Source: Verrucomicrobiia bacterium | Lineage (GTDB): Bacteria; Verrucomicrobiota; Verrucomicrobiia; Opitutales; Cerasicoccaceae | Assembly (NCBI GenBank): GCA_030432235.1 | Contig: JAUIHT010000001.1 | Coordinates: forward strand, 1,550,001-1,614,000 | Length of the DNA: 64,000 nucleotides | Direction: 5' to 3' | Shown: positions 26,301 through 33,598 of the stretch, in pieces | Layout of the letters: each line of letters opens with the position of its first letter | How positions within the stretch are numbered: position 1 is the stretch's first letter | Translations under genes and position numbers: made by a program | Notes under the pieces: generated by a model | What the model saw: the letters and a program-made list of their open reading frames with translations, nothing else | The model's database searches: none | What the model was told of the DNA's origin: nothing

Positions 26301-27365
26301 GTGCACCATGACCTTGAAGCCGAGGGCTTGGGCTTTCTTGATGAAGGCAAGGTAGTTCTCGGCGGGCTCGTGGTAGTTGGGAGCGTCACGATCAAAGTGC
26401 TGATTGCGCCAATGGTGCATGTAGAGCAGCGTCTGCTTCGGATCGAATTGGCGGGCCAGCTCTTGCAGCAGCTCATCGTTGACGAATTCGATGGTGGTGA
26501 AAGCGTAGATGTCGGCGACCCAGGCCGGGTTATGGTCGGCCAGGGGTTTCGCGCCAAAGGCTGCCGCGGCCCAGGCACGATAACGCTGAGCGGGCACGCG
26601 CCAGTCGCCCTCGTAGGTATTGATGTACCAGCGCCGTGGCTGCAGCGTTGTCTTATCGTCGAAGGGGGCGTCGTTGATGGAGGTGCAGACGATTTTCCAT
26701 CCCTTGTCGCTACGCTCTACACGGACGTTCTTGGGGGAGCCGTGAGTATCGTCGCCGAACAGGTAAAAGCCGTGGTCCTTGCCTTCAACGATGAGCAGCT
26801 GGGCATCCCAGCCCAGGGGATAGTCATAGTTGCGAACTTTGTAAGGAGAGTTACGGGTCAACTTCTCCCCGCCGCCTCGGGTGCTGATGATATTGTACTC
26901 AAGAGGGATATACGCGATGGTCCAGGAGGCGGATTCGAGCCCGGTCTCGGTCTGGGCAGTCGGCAGTACATACAAGTCGCCTTTTTCGGTGACACTTATC
27001 TGGAGTGCGCCCTCCGCATCGGTCAGTTTGGGGAACTGGCTGAACTCTATCTTGGCAATGCCTTCCGCCGAAGCCTCGTCAATGAAGGTCTTGCGCGGAA
27101 GGTAGGTCTTCCCGTTGACATGCAGCTCGAAGGAGCGCCCGGTGTCGCCAACGGTGACCAAGTCGCGGTCCTGGGCGTCGACCAGCCCGACCAGCGCGCC
27201 GTGCCGGAAGGTGGCTTGCCAGGCATCCGTTTCCACTCGCAGGATGTCGTTTTGCGCCAAGGCGGCCGGCGCCAGAAGCATGATGGACAACAGGCTAAGG
27301 CCTGCTTGGAACAGATGCGACGGGCGCGGCGTTTTTTTAATCGGGGAAGGTTTTACAGGGGGCAT
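23376..27365 (-). CDS. Large secreted putative glycosidase (DUF6259-like TIM barrel, multi-domain)
   Basis: A 1329-residue protein with a signal peptide (to about residue 38, APAALAQ). An N-terminal beta-sandwich (40-270, with YPLGWDAQLLIVEG and EGDWRVPAQRYRAW) precedes a barrel of about 280-560. The strand ADAIHLDQNF carries D430 and the strand LGGEGLNE carries E471; these acidic residues are invariant in the paralogue at 37872 and are the best catalytic candidates. After linkers come an NPCBM-like domain (about 760-870), a second beta-sandwich (about 990-1090) and a C-terminal jelly roll (about 1100-1329). The last closely resembles the complete ectodomain of the PEP-CTERM protein at 28550. 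The family name DUF6259 is from memory of the barrel pattern and is tentative. A TGAAATATCA motif lies 26 bases upstream of the start. Confidence 0.7.
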   Translation of the reverse strand: MPPVKPSPIKKTPRPSHLFQAGLSLLSIMLLAPAALAQNDILRVETDAWQATFRHGALVGLVDAQDRDLVTVGDTGRSFELHVNGKTYLPRKTFIDEASAEGIAKIEFSQFPKLTDAEGALQISVTEKGDLYVLPTAQTETGLESASWTIAYIPLEYNIISTRGGGEKLTRNSPYKVRNYDYPLGWDAQLLIVEGKDHGFYLFGDDTHGSPKNVRVERSDKGWKIVCTSINDAPFDDKTTLQPRRWYINTYEGDWRVPAQRYRAWAAAAFGAKPLADHNPAWVADIYAFTTIEFVNDELLQELARQFDPKQTLLYMHHWRNQHFDRDAPNYHEPAENYLAFIKKAQALGFKVMVHVNFWGVSPDHPIYAEMAPYHLLKQDGSRGRYANYNQNPPVIMNYISPASKKWREFFIGELKRTLEATGADAIHLDQNFHAHNDFNGIIDGLTFNEGILQYHKEVREALPGIALGGEGLNELTFAYMDFAQRHVWSAMGGTVDRAALSIAHPIDSYLFQPYTRHYGWLGFPHPMEKPQPYNAWMENYMVWGIYPYLRYFREDSPLKLAQPVGFHQQLVEQLKTFQRLRLEPDLDGAWPDDVLFPFIGEDGTPVRWMSNRSFVVDGEEKFRTLIDVSEVELPGKVDGWLFYNDTKIYGLEPERFYAYFNEPRDLHAPHVDSIPDGLRPDGARLSPDFLLFQLRRNEAPLLSLVEALPEAQCGLLLDSGETYTETGGVSGRYGSNLSGAAGTLAITPPSKARLATDLESTVGNQAKAVGEIYASYQVYVPEDGHAAFISEVGLDGRAVRTRQCDGMDFTVRATAGDESREAGVFAPDDAKLPLNLDLAPFAGKTITLQLIAGAGPREDATEDRGIWYQPRVVQFASDDSGDTTLAGLPKDWSHAFNVNESLEVKADGDSKQIAAKAGLTVAGNRAPLAVEPGQALADLPYTLTQLDVWGWPLPEGEPAPTLTPQGENFEVHLPLRTQLIVDWLLQLPDTPAIFQTQVSNRSGPGGTGSLYAVLSVNDQELNRIKLPGGKESVPLSFDLAAYAGQNVVLSLTLVGKDIRGDFTVRVVEPSILEKPERKNRGDGTPQTVIDEEFAYADGPLGDPWTITYDGLGKKGTASEIVTASTPLDGFTPAGKQLTISRPDTKEAGAPAMKLVTTANSPAVQPWEPYSDDQLQLSFDLSLTDIQSGASCIVQLMGGPTANSPFFGLRLVGTSNSNGKFQVQTTGSFNSFRDLILNGRRVGADANAWYRVTYTGTLGATYAGGAAGRQYYDLKIERLGNQPEVIFSERGLSLEPSSAIMGTIGLKVATTGALTYNLADVQLQASIKP

Positions 27366-27390
27366 GAGCCTATTACTTTAAAACTTCATG

Positions 27391-27400
27391 TGAAATATCA
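27391..27400 (+). promoter_or_regulatory. TGAAATATCA motif upstream of the 1329-residue enzyme gene
   Basis: A near-palindromic decamer (TGA-WATW-TCA). Identical copies lie at 28396, 48878 and 50641, and a 9/10 copy at 27462. All lie in gaps in front of genes. Confidence 0.4.
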
Positions 27401-27461
27401 ATCATTTTCTGCGTTTGAGTCTCAAGTCCGGCTAACGGCATCAGGCAGGATGGAGTTGCAT

Positions 27462-27491
27462 TGAAATATCTCAAAATATTTTCACTTGACG
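27462..27491 (+). repeat. Promoter block, copy 1 (TGAAATATC...ACTTGACG)
   Basis: The 30 bases TGAAATATC, three variable bases, AAATATTTT, one variable base, ACTTGACG match those at 28396-28425 at 26 of 30 positions. TTGACG at the end looks like a -35 box. It lies 53 bases before the PEP-CTERM gene at 27545. Confidence 0.5.
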
Positions 27492-27544
27492 ACAGTGGGG
27501 ATTTAGGCGGTGATAAAGCTACATTTAAACCCCAAAGTACCCCT

Positions 27545-28345
27545 ATGAAAAAAAGTCTCTTTGCGCTACTCTCTTTACTCATGGTTTTGGGCACGGCCCA
27601 GGCGACAGTCCTCGTGACCGGATTTGATGGCTATGACAATGCAGCTCTGATTGGACAGGATAGCCCGCAGGGGCAGACTTGGACTTATCTGCAAAATGCC
27701 AATCATCCTTTGACTGTTTCCAGTGGAAGCCTGCCGTTTGTTGCCGCCGGTGAAGACGTCACGGTGGGCTTCAGTGGGGGAGCGGTTTATCAAAATACCA
27801 CCCTCTATGTAGGCATGGACCTGACTATCGCTTCCGGTCTGGCTGCGGATACGGAAGGCTATGTCGGCGCTTTTTCCGCAAATACTGAGCCCACTGCTCT
27901 CGCTTATGGCGCCCGGATTTACGGTAAGACCATCGATGCGAGTACATTGAATTTTGGGATTTCGGCCGGCTTCCGTGGAGGCAGAACCTATGGTGCGACG
28001 GCATACAATCTCGATCAGTCCTATCGTATCGTCGTGGCCTACAGTTTTTCCGACGCTGCCAGTAACAACGAGACTGTGACGATGTACGTCAATCCCACAT
28101 CGGGTGACGAAGGCGAGCAAACCATCTACGCTACCTACACGCGTACATCCGCTATCGGCACCTATCCGCTGGTCGATACGGTAAGCCAGTTTCAGGTTTT
28201 TCAGGATGTGTTTAGTGGCTCCATGGAGGATCTGGTCGTGGCCACCACGTTCTCGGAGGCGGCAGCGATTCCCGAGCCGACAGCCTTTGCCTGGTGTGCG
28301 GGTATCCTCGTCGTCCTCTTTGTTGCTTATCGCCGCCGCCGATAA
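27545..28345 (+). CDS. PEP-CTERM sorting domain protein
   Basis: A 266-residue protein from the ATG at 27545 (MKKSLFALLSLLMVLGTAQA signal peptide; upstream in-frame codons would spoil it). The mature part is beta-rich, with segments such as VLVTGFDGYDNAAL and TLYVGMDLTIASG, resembling concanavalin-like/LamG-type PEP-CTERM proteins. The tail is I-P-E-P-T-A, a hydrophobic helix (WCAGILVVLFVA) and YRRRR. It is divergent from the large glycosidase gene and shares a duplicated promoter block with the PEP-CTERM gene that follows, so the three are probably co-regulated. A carbohydrate-binding or matrix role is likely but unproven. Confidence 0.85.
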   Translation: MKKSLFALLSLLMVLGTAQATVLVTGFDGYDNAALIGQDSPQGQTWTYLQNANHPLTVSSGSLPFVAAGEDVTVGFSGGAVYQNTTLYVGMDLTIASGLAADTEGYVGAFSANTEPTALAYGARIYGKTIDASTLNFGISAGFRGGRTYGATAYNLDQSYRIVVAYSFSDAASNNETVTMYVNPTSGDEGEQTIYATYTRTSAIGTYPLVDTVSQFQVFQDVFSGSMEDLVVATTFSEAAAIPEPTAFAWCAGILVVLFVAYRRRR

Positions 28346-28395
28346 ATCATTCCTCTGATAACCCGATTGAGCGAAAGGAATGCTCTCTCGCCCAC

Positions 28396-28425
28396 TGAAA
28401 TATCAGCAAATATTTTAACTTGACG
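28396..28425 (+). repeat. Promoter block, copy 2
   Basis: 26 of 30 bases match 27462-27491. It contains an exact TGAAATATCA (28396-28405) and ends in TTGACG (28420-28425), with TACCTT 16 bases further on as a possible -10 box. It is 124 bases before the PEP-CTERM gene at 28550. Confidence 0.5.
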
Positions 28426-28513
28426 GCGTTGCATTCGTGAATACCTTAGAGAACAATATTATTTATCTGCGTTAGCAGTCCAGTAATCACCCCAAAATCC
28501 CGAATCGTTATCC

Positions 28514-28530
28514 TTTAATCACTGATTAAA
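28514..28530. promoter_or_regulatory. Perfect palindrome TTTAATCACTGATTAAA
   Basis: Two 8-bp arms around a single central base, 19 bases before the ATG at 28550. The arm TTTAATCA is also the right half of the 17-mer at 1033-1049, so the same or a related regulator may bind. Confidence 0.5.
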
Positions 28531-28549
28531 CTCCAAGCCTTAAAATATC

Positions 28550-29431
28550 ATGAAAAAGTTCAAATACCTCACTCCCCAAATTGTCGTGGCATCCTGCCTC
28601 TTCTCGGCCTCAGCTTTGTGTGGCCAGACTTACATCGATGAACAATTTGATTATTCCGACGGCCAGCTCGGCTCGCCCTGGGTCATCACCTACGGTGGTA
28701 TCGGTGAGCAGGGAACGGCTGTTGAGAATGTCGAAGCGGCTGATACCTTAAACAGCTATACGCCTTCCGGTAAGCAGGCGTATGTCGATCGCCCGAGTAC
28801 AGGAACGGCGGGTGCTCCGGTACTCACCTTGGCCACCGACACGGCGAGTCCCGTAACAAACGAGTGGACCGTCACCGAAGGCGACATGGTACAACTGACT
28901 TTCGATGTGGCCCAAAGCAACTTTACGAACGGTTCTTCCACCGCTTTCCAATTGAAGGGCGGCTCATCCACCAACGTTACTTTCTTCGGTATGCGAATTG
29001 TAGGCACCAGCGTCAGCGCCGGTAAATTCCAGGTCATGACAACAGGTTCGACCGCTTCATTCACGGACTTGCTGGTTGAGAGTAACCCGGTGAGTGCGTC
29101 TATCGATACCTGGTACCGTGTGACGTACTTGGGAACCATCGGCAATACTGTCGGAGGCGGACAGGAGCAGACGTATGATCTGCAAATCGAGCAGCTCGGC
29201 ACTGGCGGCGGCATCGTCTACAGTGGCACCGATTTGAGCCTGACGACGACGGCGTCTATTGGCGGTCCTGGCGGCTTTGCCTCCTTCACTGGTGGTGTCA
29301 CGGGTTATCGTTTTGCCGATGTAAATCTCGCTGCCGTACCCGAACCCGAGCATAGCGCTGCTATGTTGATGGGCCTGGCCGGTCTTGCCTGGTTGATGCG
29401 CAAGCGCTTCTTCCGGAAGAGCCGCGGTTAA
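28550..29431 (+). CDS. PEP-CTERM protein homologous to the C-terminal module of the 1329-residue enzyme
   Basis: A 293-residue protein with signal peptide (residues 1-25, SALCGQ). The ectodomain (26-265) lines up along its full length with residues about 1095-1329 of the enzyme encoded at 23376. Shared segments include IDEQF-YSDG-LGSPW-ITY-G-G, SYTPSGKQ, TGTAGAPVLTLAT, KFQVMTTGS, DTWYRVTYLGTIG and YDLQIEQLG. It ends with a VPEPEHSAAM tail, a hydrophobic helix and MRKRFFRKSRG. The fold is probably a concanavalin-like jelly roll that could bind a sugar polymer, so enzyme and surface protein may target the same ligand. The region before the gene holds the promoter block, a perfect palindrome and TAAAATATCA overlapping the start. 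Confidence 0.87.
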   Translation: MKKFKYLTPQIVVASCLFSASALCGQTYIDEQFDYSDGQLGSPWVITYGGIGEQGTAVENVEAADTLNSYTPSGKQAYVDRPSTGTAGAPVLTLATDTASPVTNEWTVTEGDMVQLTFDVAQSNFTNGSSTAFQLKGGSSTNVTFFGMRIVGTSVSAGKFQVMTTGSTASFTDLLVESNPVSASIDTWYRVTYLGTIGNTVGGGQEQTYDLQIEQLGTGGGIVYSGTDLSLTTTASIGGPGGFASFTGGVTGYRFADVNLAAVPEPEHSAAMLMGLAGLAWLMRKRFFRKSRG

Positions 29432-29536
29432 GCTTCCGTAATCTCCAAATACATTTGAGTAAGGCTGGATTTGCCGGGGGATTTTTCCCGGTAGTGGGCG
29501 CGTGATGGCGGGTTTCAACGGTTACGAACTTTTCCA

Positions 29537-30469
29537 ATGATTCCCCTGTCCACGTCCACGTTATCCGGTGTCTGGGCGCCACTGCTGCTCCCGCTGGATG
29601 AACAGCAACACATCGACTACGCCTTACTGTCGGAGCAGCTCAATCGCATTTCCGAAGCCGGCGTGCACGGCGTTTATTCCAACGGCACGGCGGGGGAGTT
29701 CTATAACCAGACGGAGGATGAGTTTGACCAAGTGCAGGGTATCCTGGCGGAGCGTTGCGAGTCGGTCGGGTTGCCTTTTCAGATCGGTATCAGTCATCCC
29801 AGTCCATTGACCATGCGCCAGCGGCTTGAGCGCACCTTAGTGCTCAAACCCGGTGCCTTTCAGGTGATTCTGCCTGATTGGCTCCCGCCTACGATGGATG
29901 AGAATGTTGCTTTCCTACAGGAGATGGAAGCTCTCGCCGGAGGTATTCCGCTGGTGCTGTATAATCCGCCTCATGCCAAGAAATGCCTGAGTATTGCGGA
30001 CTTCGCGGCTTTGAAAAAAGCCGTCCCTGGGCTCATCGGTATTAAGGTGGCCGATGGCAATGCCAGTTGGTATGCCTCTCTTCGTGGCCAGTTACCGGAT
30101 GTTTCGGTCTTCATTCCTGGGCATCACATGGCAACCGGTATCTTGCGTGGAGCGCGCGGCAGCTACTCCAACGTGGCCGGCCTACATCCCACCGCCACTC
30201 GACGCTGGTTCGACCTGATTGCGTCTAATCCGGCCGAGGCGATTCGTATCGAGCACGAAATCCTGGACTTCTTCGAGGAATACATCGCGCCACTGGGACG
30301 GGCGGGGTACTCCAATCCTGCTCTCGATAAGCTCCTCTGCTTCATGGGGGACTGGTGCCCGATATCCCCGCTTATCCGTAGCCCTTACCGTTCCGCTCCC
30401 ATGGAAGAGGCGTTGCGCCTGCGCGCGCTTGCCCGGGAGCGTCTCCCCGCTTTCTTTGCGCTTGCATGA
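29537..30469 (+). CDS. DHDPS/N-acetylneuraminate lyase-family aldolase
   Basis: A 310-residue class I aldolase-like protein. Family signatures are visible: SNGTAGEF (49-55), corresponding to the GTTGE loop; Y142 in LYNPPH; and the Schiff-base K170 in LIGIKVADG. The first Thr of the loop is kept but the second is Ala, so it differs from true dihydrodipicolinate synthase. Cytoplasmic. It overlaps a GH33-like sialidase gene by 4 bases, followed by a clan-A glycosidase gene 11 bases later, so a three-gene operon is clear. The family cleaves or forms 2-keto-3-deoxy sugar acids, sialic acid or lysine precursors. In this context a pyruvate-releasing aldolase for a sugar acid is most likely. Confidence 0.85.
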   Translation: MIPLSTSTLSGVWAPLLLPLDEQQHIDYALLSEQLNRISEAGVHGVYSNGTAGEFYNQTEDEFDQVQGILAERCESVGLPFQIGISHPSPLTMRQRLERTLVLKPGAFQVILPDWLPPTMDENVAFLQEMEALAGGIPLVLYNPPHAKKCLSIADFAALKKAVPGLIGIKVADGNASWYASLRGQLPDVSVFIPGHHMATGILRGARGSYSNVAGLHPTATRRWFDLIASNPAEAIRIEHEILDFFEEYIAPLGRAGYSNPALDKLLCFMGDWCPISPLIRSPYRSAPMEEALRLRALARERLPAFFALA

Positions 30470-31563
30470 TGAAACCTTACTTTCATCGACAGGACCTTTT
30501 CGAGGGAGGGATTGATGGCTATCAGACCTGCCGCATCCCGGTTATTACGGCCACACCGAAAGGCACTTTGCTGGCCATTTGCGAGGCGCGCAAAAACTGG
30601 GGCGACTGGGCCGATATCGACATCCTGATGCGCCGTAGCGAGGATGGCGGCGAAACCTGGTCGGCGCCCCGCATCGTAGGCGACGGCGGCGTGTTGCCCG
30701 CGCACAATTCCAACTTGCTCATAGACCGACATGGCCGGGTGCATTTTCTGTTCTTCATCAATTACCAGCACGCCTTTCACTGCGTCAGCGAGGACGACGG
30801 GCTAAGCTTTAGCGAGCCGCGCGCTATCACGGAAGTCTTCGAGGCCTTTCATGCGGACTACCTGTGGAACGTCATTGCGGCAGGGCCTGGGCACGGTCTG
30901 CTCATGCGCGATGGCCGCCTGGTCGTGCCTGTCTGGCTGTCCAACGGAGGACGCAAGCACCGCCCCTCAGTCGTTTCAAGCATCTATAGCGACGATGACG
31001 GCCAGACCTGGCAGCGTGGCGACATCCTGCCGCCTCTGCTGGCGCACATGAGCGAAACCACTGCGGTGGAGCTGGAAGACGGCTCCGTGCAGTTCAACAT
31101 CCGCAGTGAGGACCGCGCGCATCGCCGCGCACTCTGCGTCAGTCCTGACGGCGCCACCGGCTGGACTAAGCCGATCTTCGACGAGGCCTTGAAAGAACCG
31201 GTCTGCATGGGCCAGCTCTTGCGCCTGAACTTTGCTACGCAAAGCGAGCCGGGGCGTATCCTTTTTTGCAATCCCGACAACGACGTCTACTCCGGCAAGT
31301 TCGGCGAGAGCTGGGACAACAACAAGGACCGCGTCAACCTGACCGTCAAGCTCAGCGAAGACGATGCGCAGACGTGGCCGGTGTCCAAGGTGGTCGAGCC
31401 GGGTATCTCCTCGTATTGCGACCTGACGCAACTGCCGGACGGGACTGTTTGCCTGCTTTACGAGCGGGACGGATTTGATAACTCAATGTGGGTGACACGC
31501 TACGTGTCGCTGGCCCGCTTTAACCTGGCCTGGCTGCAAGACCCGGCCGCTCCCAATACATAA
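30466..31563 (+). CDS. Sialidase-like glycosidase (GH33/BNR type)
   Basis: A 365-residue six-bladed propeller. Residues 20-41 match the sialidase start: a C-R-I-P segment with R23 followed by KGTLLAICEAR and the ADIDILMRRS strand. Asp-box repeats are SEDGGETW (58-65), SDDDGQTW (175-182) and SEDDAQTW (297-304). Probable active-site residues are R213 in NIRSE, Y317 in SSYCDL and E333 in LYERD. No signal peptide, so it may act in the cytoplasm on imported sugars. It is translationally coupled to an aldolase of the N-acetylneuraminate lyase family. Sialic acid or another ulosonic acid is an obvious substrate idea, but GH33-like proteins of the PVC group often have unknown specificity. Confidence 0.82.
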   Translation: MMKPYFHRQDLFEGGIDGYQTCRIPVITATPKGTLLAICEARKNWGDWADIDILMRRSEDGGETWSAPRIVGDGGVLPAHNSNLLIDRHGRVHFLFFINYQHAFHCVSEDDGLSFSEPRAITEVFEAFHADYLWNVIAAGPGHGLLMRDGRLVVPVWLSNGGRKHRPSVVSSIYSDDDGQTWQRGDILPPLLAHMSETTAVELEDGSVQFNIRSEDRAHRRALCVSPDGATGWTKPIFDEALKEPVCMGQLLRLNFATQSEPGRILFCNPDNDVYSGKFGESWDNNKDRVNLTVKLSEDDAQTWPVSKVVEPGISSYCDLTQLPDGTVCLLYERDGFDNSMWVTRYVSLARFNLAWLQDPAAPNT

Positions 31564-31574
31564 AACACCCAGAC

Positions 31575-33593
31575 ATGAAACGCATTTTGCCTTTCTTATG
31601 TATGACTCTAGCCCTTGCCAAAGCCGATGTTTTGGTCGAACCCGTCGCGGACACTGGCGAGGAGTTTAACTACCATGTTTTCGTCGAAGGCGAACCGGTG
31701 ACCGTTACTTTACGCCTCACGGGCGCCATGGATACCACCGCGCCTGTCGCCTATCGCGTGTACGACTACTTGGGCGAAGTCGTTGCCAAGGGAGAGAAAA
31801 CGCTGGAGCCGGCCAGTCATCTGCAGTCCCGCCTGCTACGCCTGGAGAACCTGCCTGCTGCGCCCGGCTGGTACCGTATTGTGATCGGTGGCGCCGAAGG
31901 GGTGACTTGGCAATACGCGGCGACGCGTGCTCCATCTATGGATCACGGAGCCTATGTCTCCTATGCGGTCGTGCCTGAGCCCCGCCACATCGCACAGTCG
32001 ACGAGTCCGTTCGGTATGGATGTCGCCATGTCCAGCACTTCTCCCATTCCGGCGGACGCGATGATCCGGCTGACGCGGTTGAGCGGTGTGAAGTGGCTGC
32101 GCGATCGCATATCCATCGATAGATCCTTTCCCTCTCCGAACGAGCGTAACTGGCAACCGCCTCTAGGAAACGACACCGTTGCCACTGCGGCGGGGTTAGG
32201 TGTATTGCAGGTCTTTCAGGATTCGCCGGACTGGTCGCTCAAGCCAGGGGACGTGCGGATGACGAAGGACCTGCTGGCCTCGTATCGGCAGGCTCGGGAG
32301 TTGTGCGATGCGTTTGGGCCGAACGCCGCAGCCTGGGAAATCTGGAACGAGCACGATATCGCGCACTTTGGCGACAGCACGCCGGATCACTATGCGGCCT
32401 TCCTCAAGGCATTCTCGCTTGGTTTGTCTTCGGGAGAGTTTCAGCCGTTGCGTCTCCTGGGGCCCATCGCCCGGGACCCGAATACGGGCGACTATGCGAA
32501 GGTGCTTTTTTCCGCCAATGTCGCCGCCTATCTGGATGCCTACAGTTACCACTCCTATGCACCCATCGAAAGCGGGCTCTACGAACGCATCATCGAGGTT
32601 CATGAAGCCCTGGCCCAGCAATACGGATTCGCCAACAAGCAGATTTGGATGACGGAAACGGGCATGCCCTTCGCGCGCAACGTTGCGCCCTCAAAGCCGC
32701 TCGAGGTGGCCCGGCAGCAGGCGGACTACGTGGTGAAGTCTTTTGCACTCGGCCGCGCATTGGGGCTTGATCGCATTTTCTGGTTCCTGCTCAAGCCCTA
32801 TGTCGGCGGCGGACCTTCCCAGTTCGGGCTTATGCGGCTGGACCTGACTCCCTTTCCGTACTATTCCGCTCTGGCGACCCTGACGCATCGGCTCGGGGAG
32901 GGCGTCTACCTCGGGAAGCTGGAGAGCGAGCAATACAGTGCCTATCTCTTTGCCGACGGGGAGGAGCGTGTCGCAATCGTTTGGGCTCCCTTCCGTCGTA
33001 CGCGTACATTGCCCGGACCCGCGGACGGAGTACAGGTCTTTAACGTGATGGGGCAACCGGTGAAACTGGATGCCACCGAAGAAGAGTTGAAGTTGAACAT
33101 CAGCCAGTCACCCCTCTACCTGACCGGTGTGCAATGGGACGAGCTCGTCACCAAGCCGTCCGTGCCGCAACCCGACGCGCAGACGAACCTGGATTTGGAA
33201 ACGGTCATCCTGCCGGATATCCCGGCTGGTTTTGTCGACCGCGATCCGGGGCGTCCTCAGGAGAACTGGGACGGGCTGGCCACGAAATGGTCGCCGCGCG
33301 GCTATGTGCTGACTCAGGGCCAGACGATGCCGTTGACCGTACGGGTCTTTAACTTTGGCATAGAGAGCAAAGTCGGTGCCTACACCATCGAAGCTCCCGA
33401 AGGTTATGTGGTCGAGCCCGCGAACTTTTCCCTGACCGTGGAGCCGATGGGCGAGGCGTTCTGCGAGGTAACCGTCACCGCTACGGAGCCCTCCACCGAG
33501 CCAGCCTTTTTCACCATCAAGGGACAGGTTGGGGAGCGTGACTGCACACCGTCAGTTTTCCAGGTCTTCCCCAAGACTGCTGGGGTCGAGTAG
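31575..33593 (+). CDS. Secreted clan GH-A glycosidase (GH39/GH5-like)
   Basis: A 672-residue protein with a short signal peptide (residues 1-17, TLALAKA). An N-terminal beta-sandwich (20-120) is followed by a TIM barrel (about 140-450). The acid/base is E259 in WEIWNEHD and the nucleophile is E361 in IWMTETGMPF, the two-Glu pattern of clan A (GH5, GH39, GH30 and relatives). YHSYAP and LDRIFWFLLKPY are additional barrel segments. The C-terminal ~130 residues form beta-sandwich domains (LTQGQTMPLTVRVFNFG...). It is last in the operon with an aldolase and a sialidase-like gene, and convergent with an enolase-superfamily gene (5 bases between). The exact GH family is not certain. Confidence 0.75.
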   Translation: MKRILPFLCMTLALAKADVLVEPVADTGEEFNYHVFVEGEPVTVTLRLTGAMDTTAPVAYRVYDYLGEVVAKGEKTLEPASHLQSRLLRLENLPAAPGWYRIVIGGAEGVTWQYAATRAPSMDHGAYVSYAVVPEPRHIAQSTSPFGMDVAMSSTSPIPADAMIRLTRLSGVKWLRDRISIDRSFPSPNERNWQPPLGNDTVATAAGLGVLQVFQDSPDWSLKPGDVRMTKDLLASYRQARELCDAFGPNAAAWEIWNEHDIAHFGDSTPDHYAAFLKAFSLGLSSGEFQPLRLLGPIARDPNTGDYAKVLFSANVAAYLDAYSYHSYAPIESGLYERIIEVHEALAQQYGFANKQIWMTETGMPFARNVAPSKPLEVARQQADYVVKSFALGRALGLDRIFWFLLKPYVGGGPSQFGLMRLDLTPFPYYSALATLTHRLGEGVYLGKLESEQYSAYLFADGEERVAIVWAPFRRTRTLPGPADGVQVFNVMGQPVKLDATEEELKLNISQSPLYLTGVQWDELVTKPSVPQPDAQTNLDLETVILPDIPAGFVDRDPGRPQENWDGLATKWSPRGYVLTQGQTMPLTVRVFNFGIESKVGAYTIEAPEGYVVEPANFSLTVEPMGEAFCEVTVTATEPSTEPAFFTIKGQVGERDCTPSVFQVFPKTAGVE

Positions 33594-33598
33594 GGCGC

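Noticed and set aside
25770-27464. 564-codon plus-strand frame opposite the 1329-residue enzyme
   Set aside because: Antisense to a well-supported multi-domain gene; its Gly/Val-rich, low-information translation matches no family.
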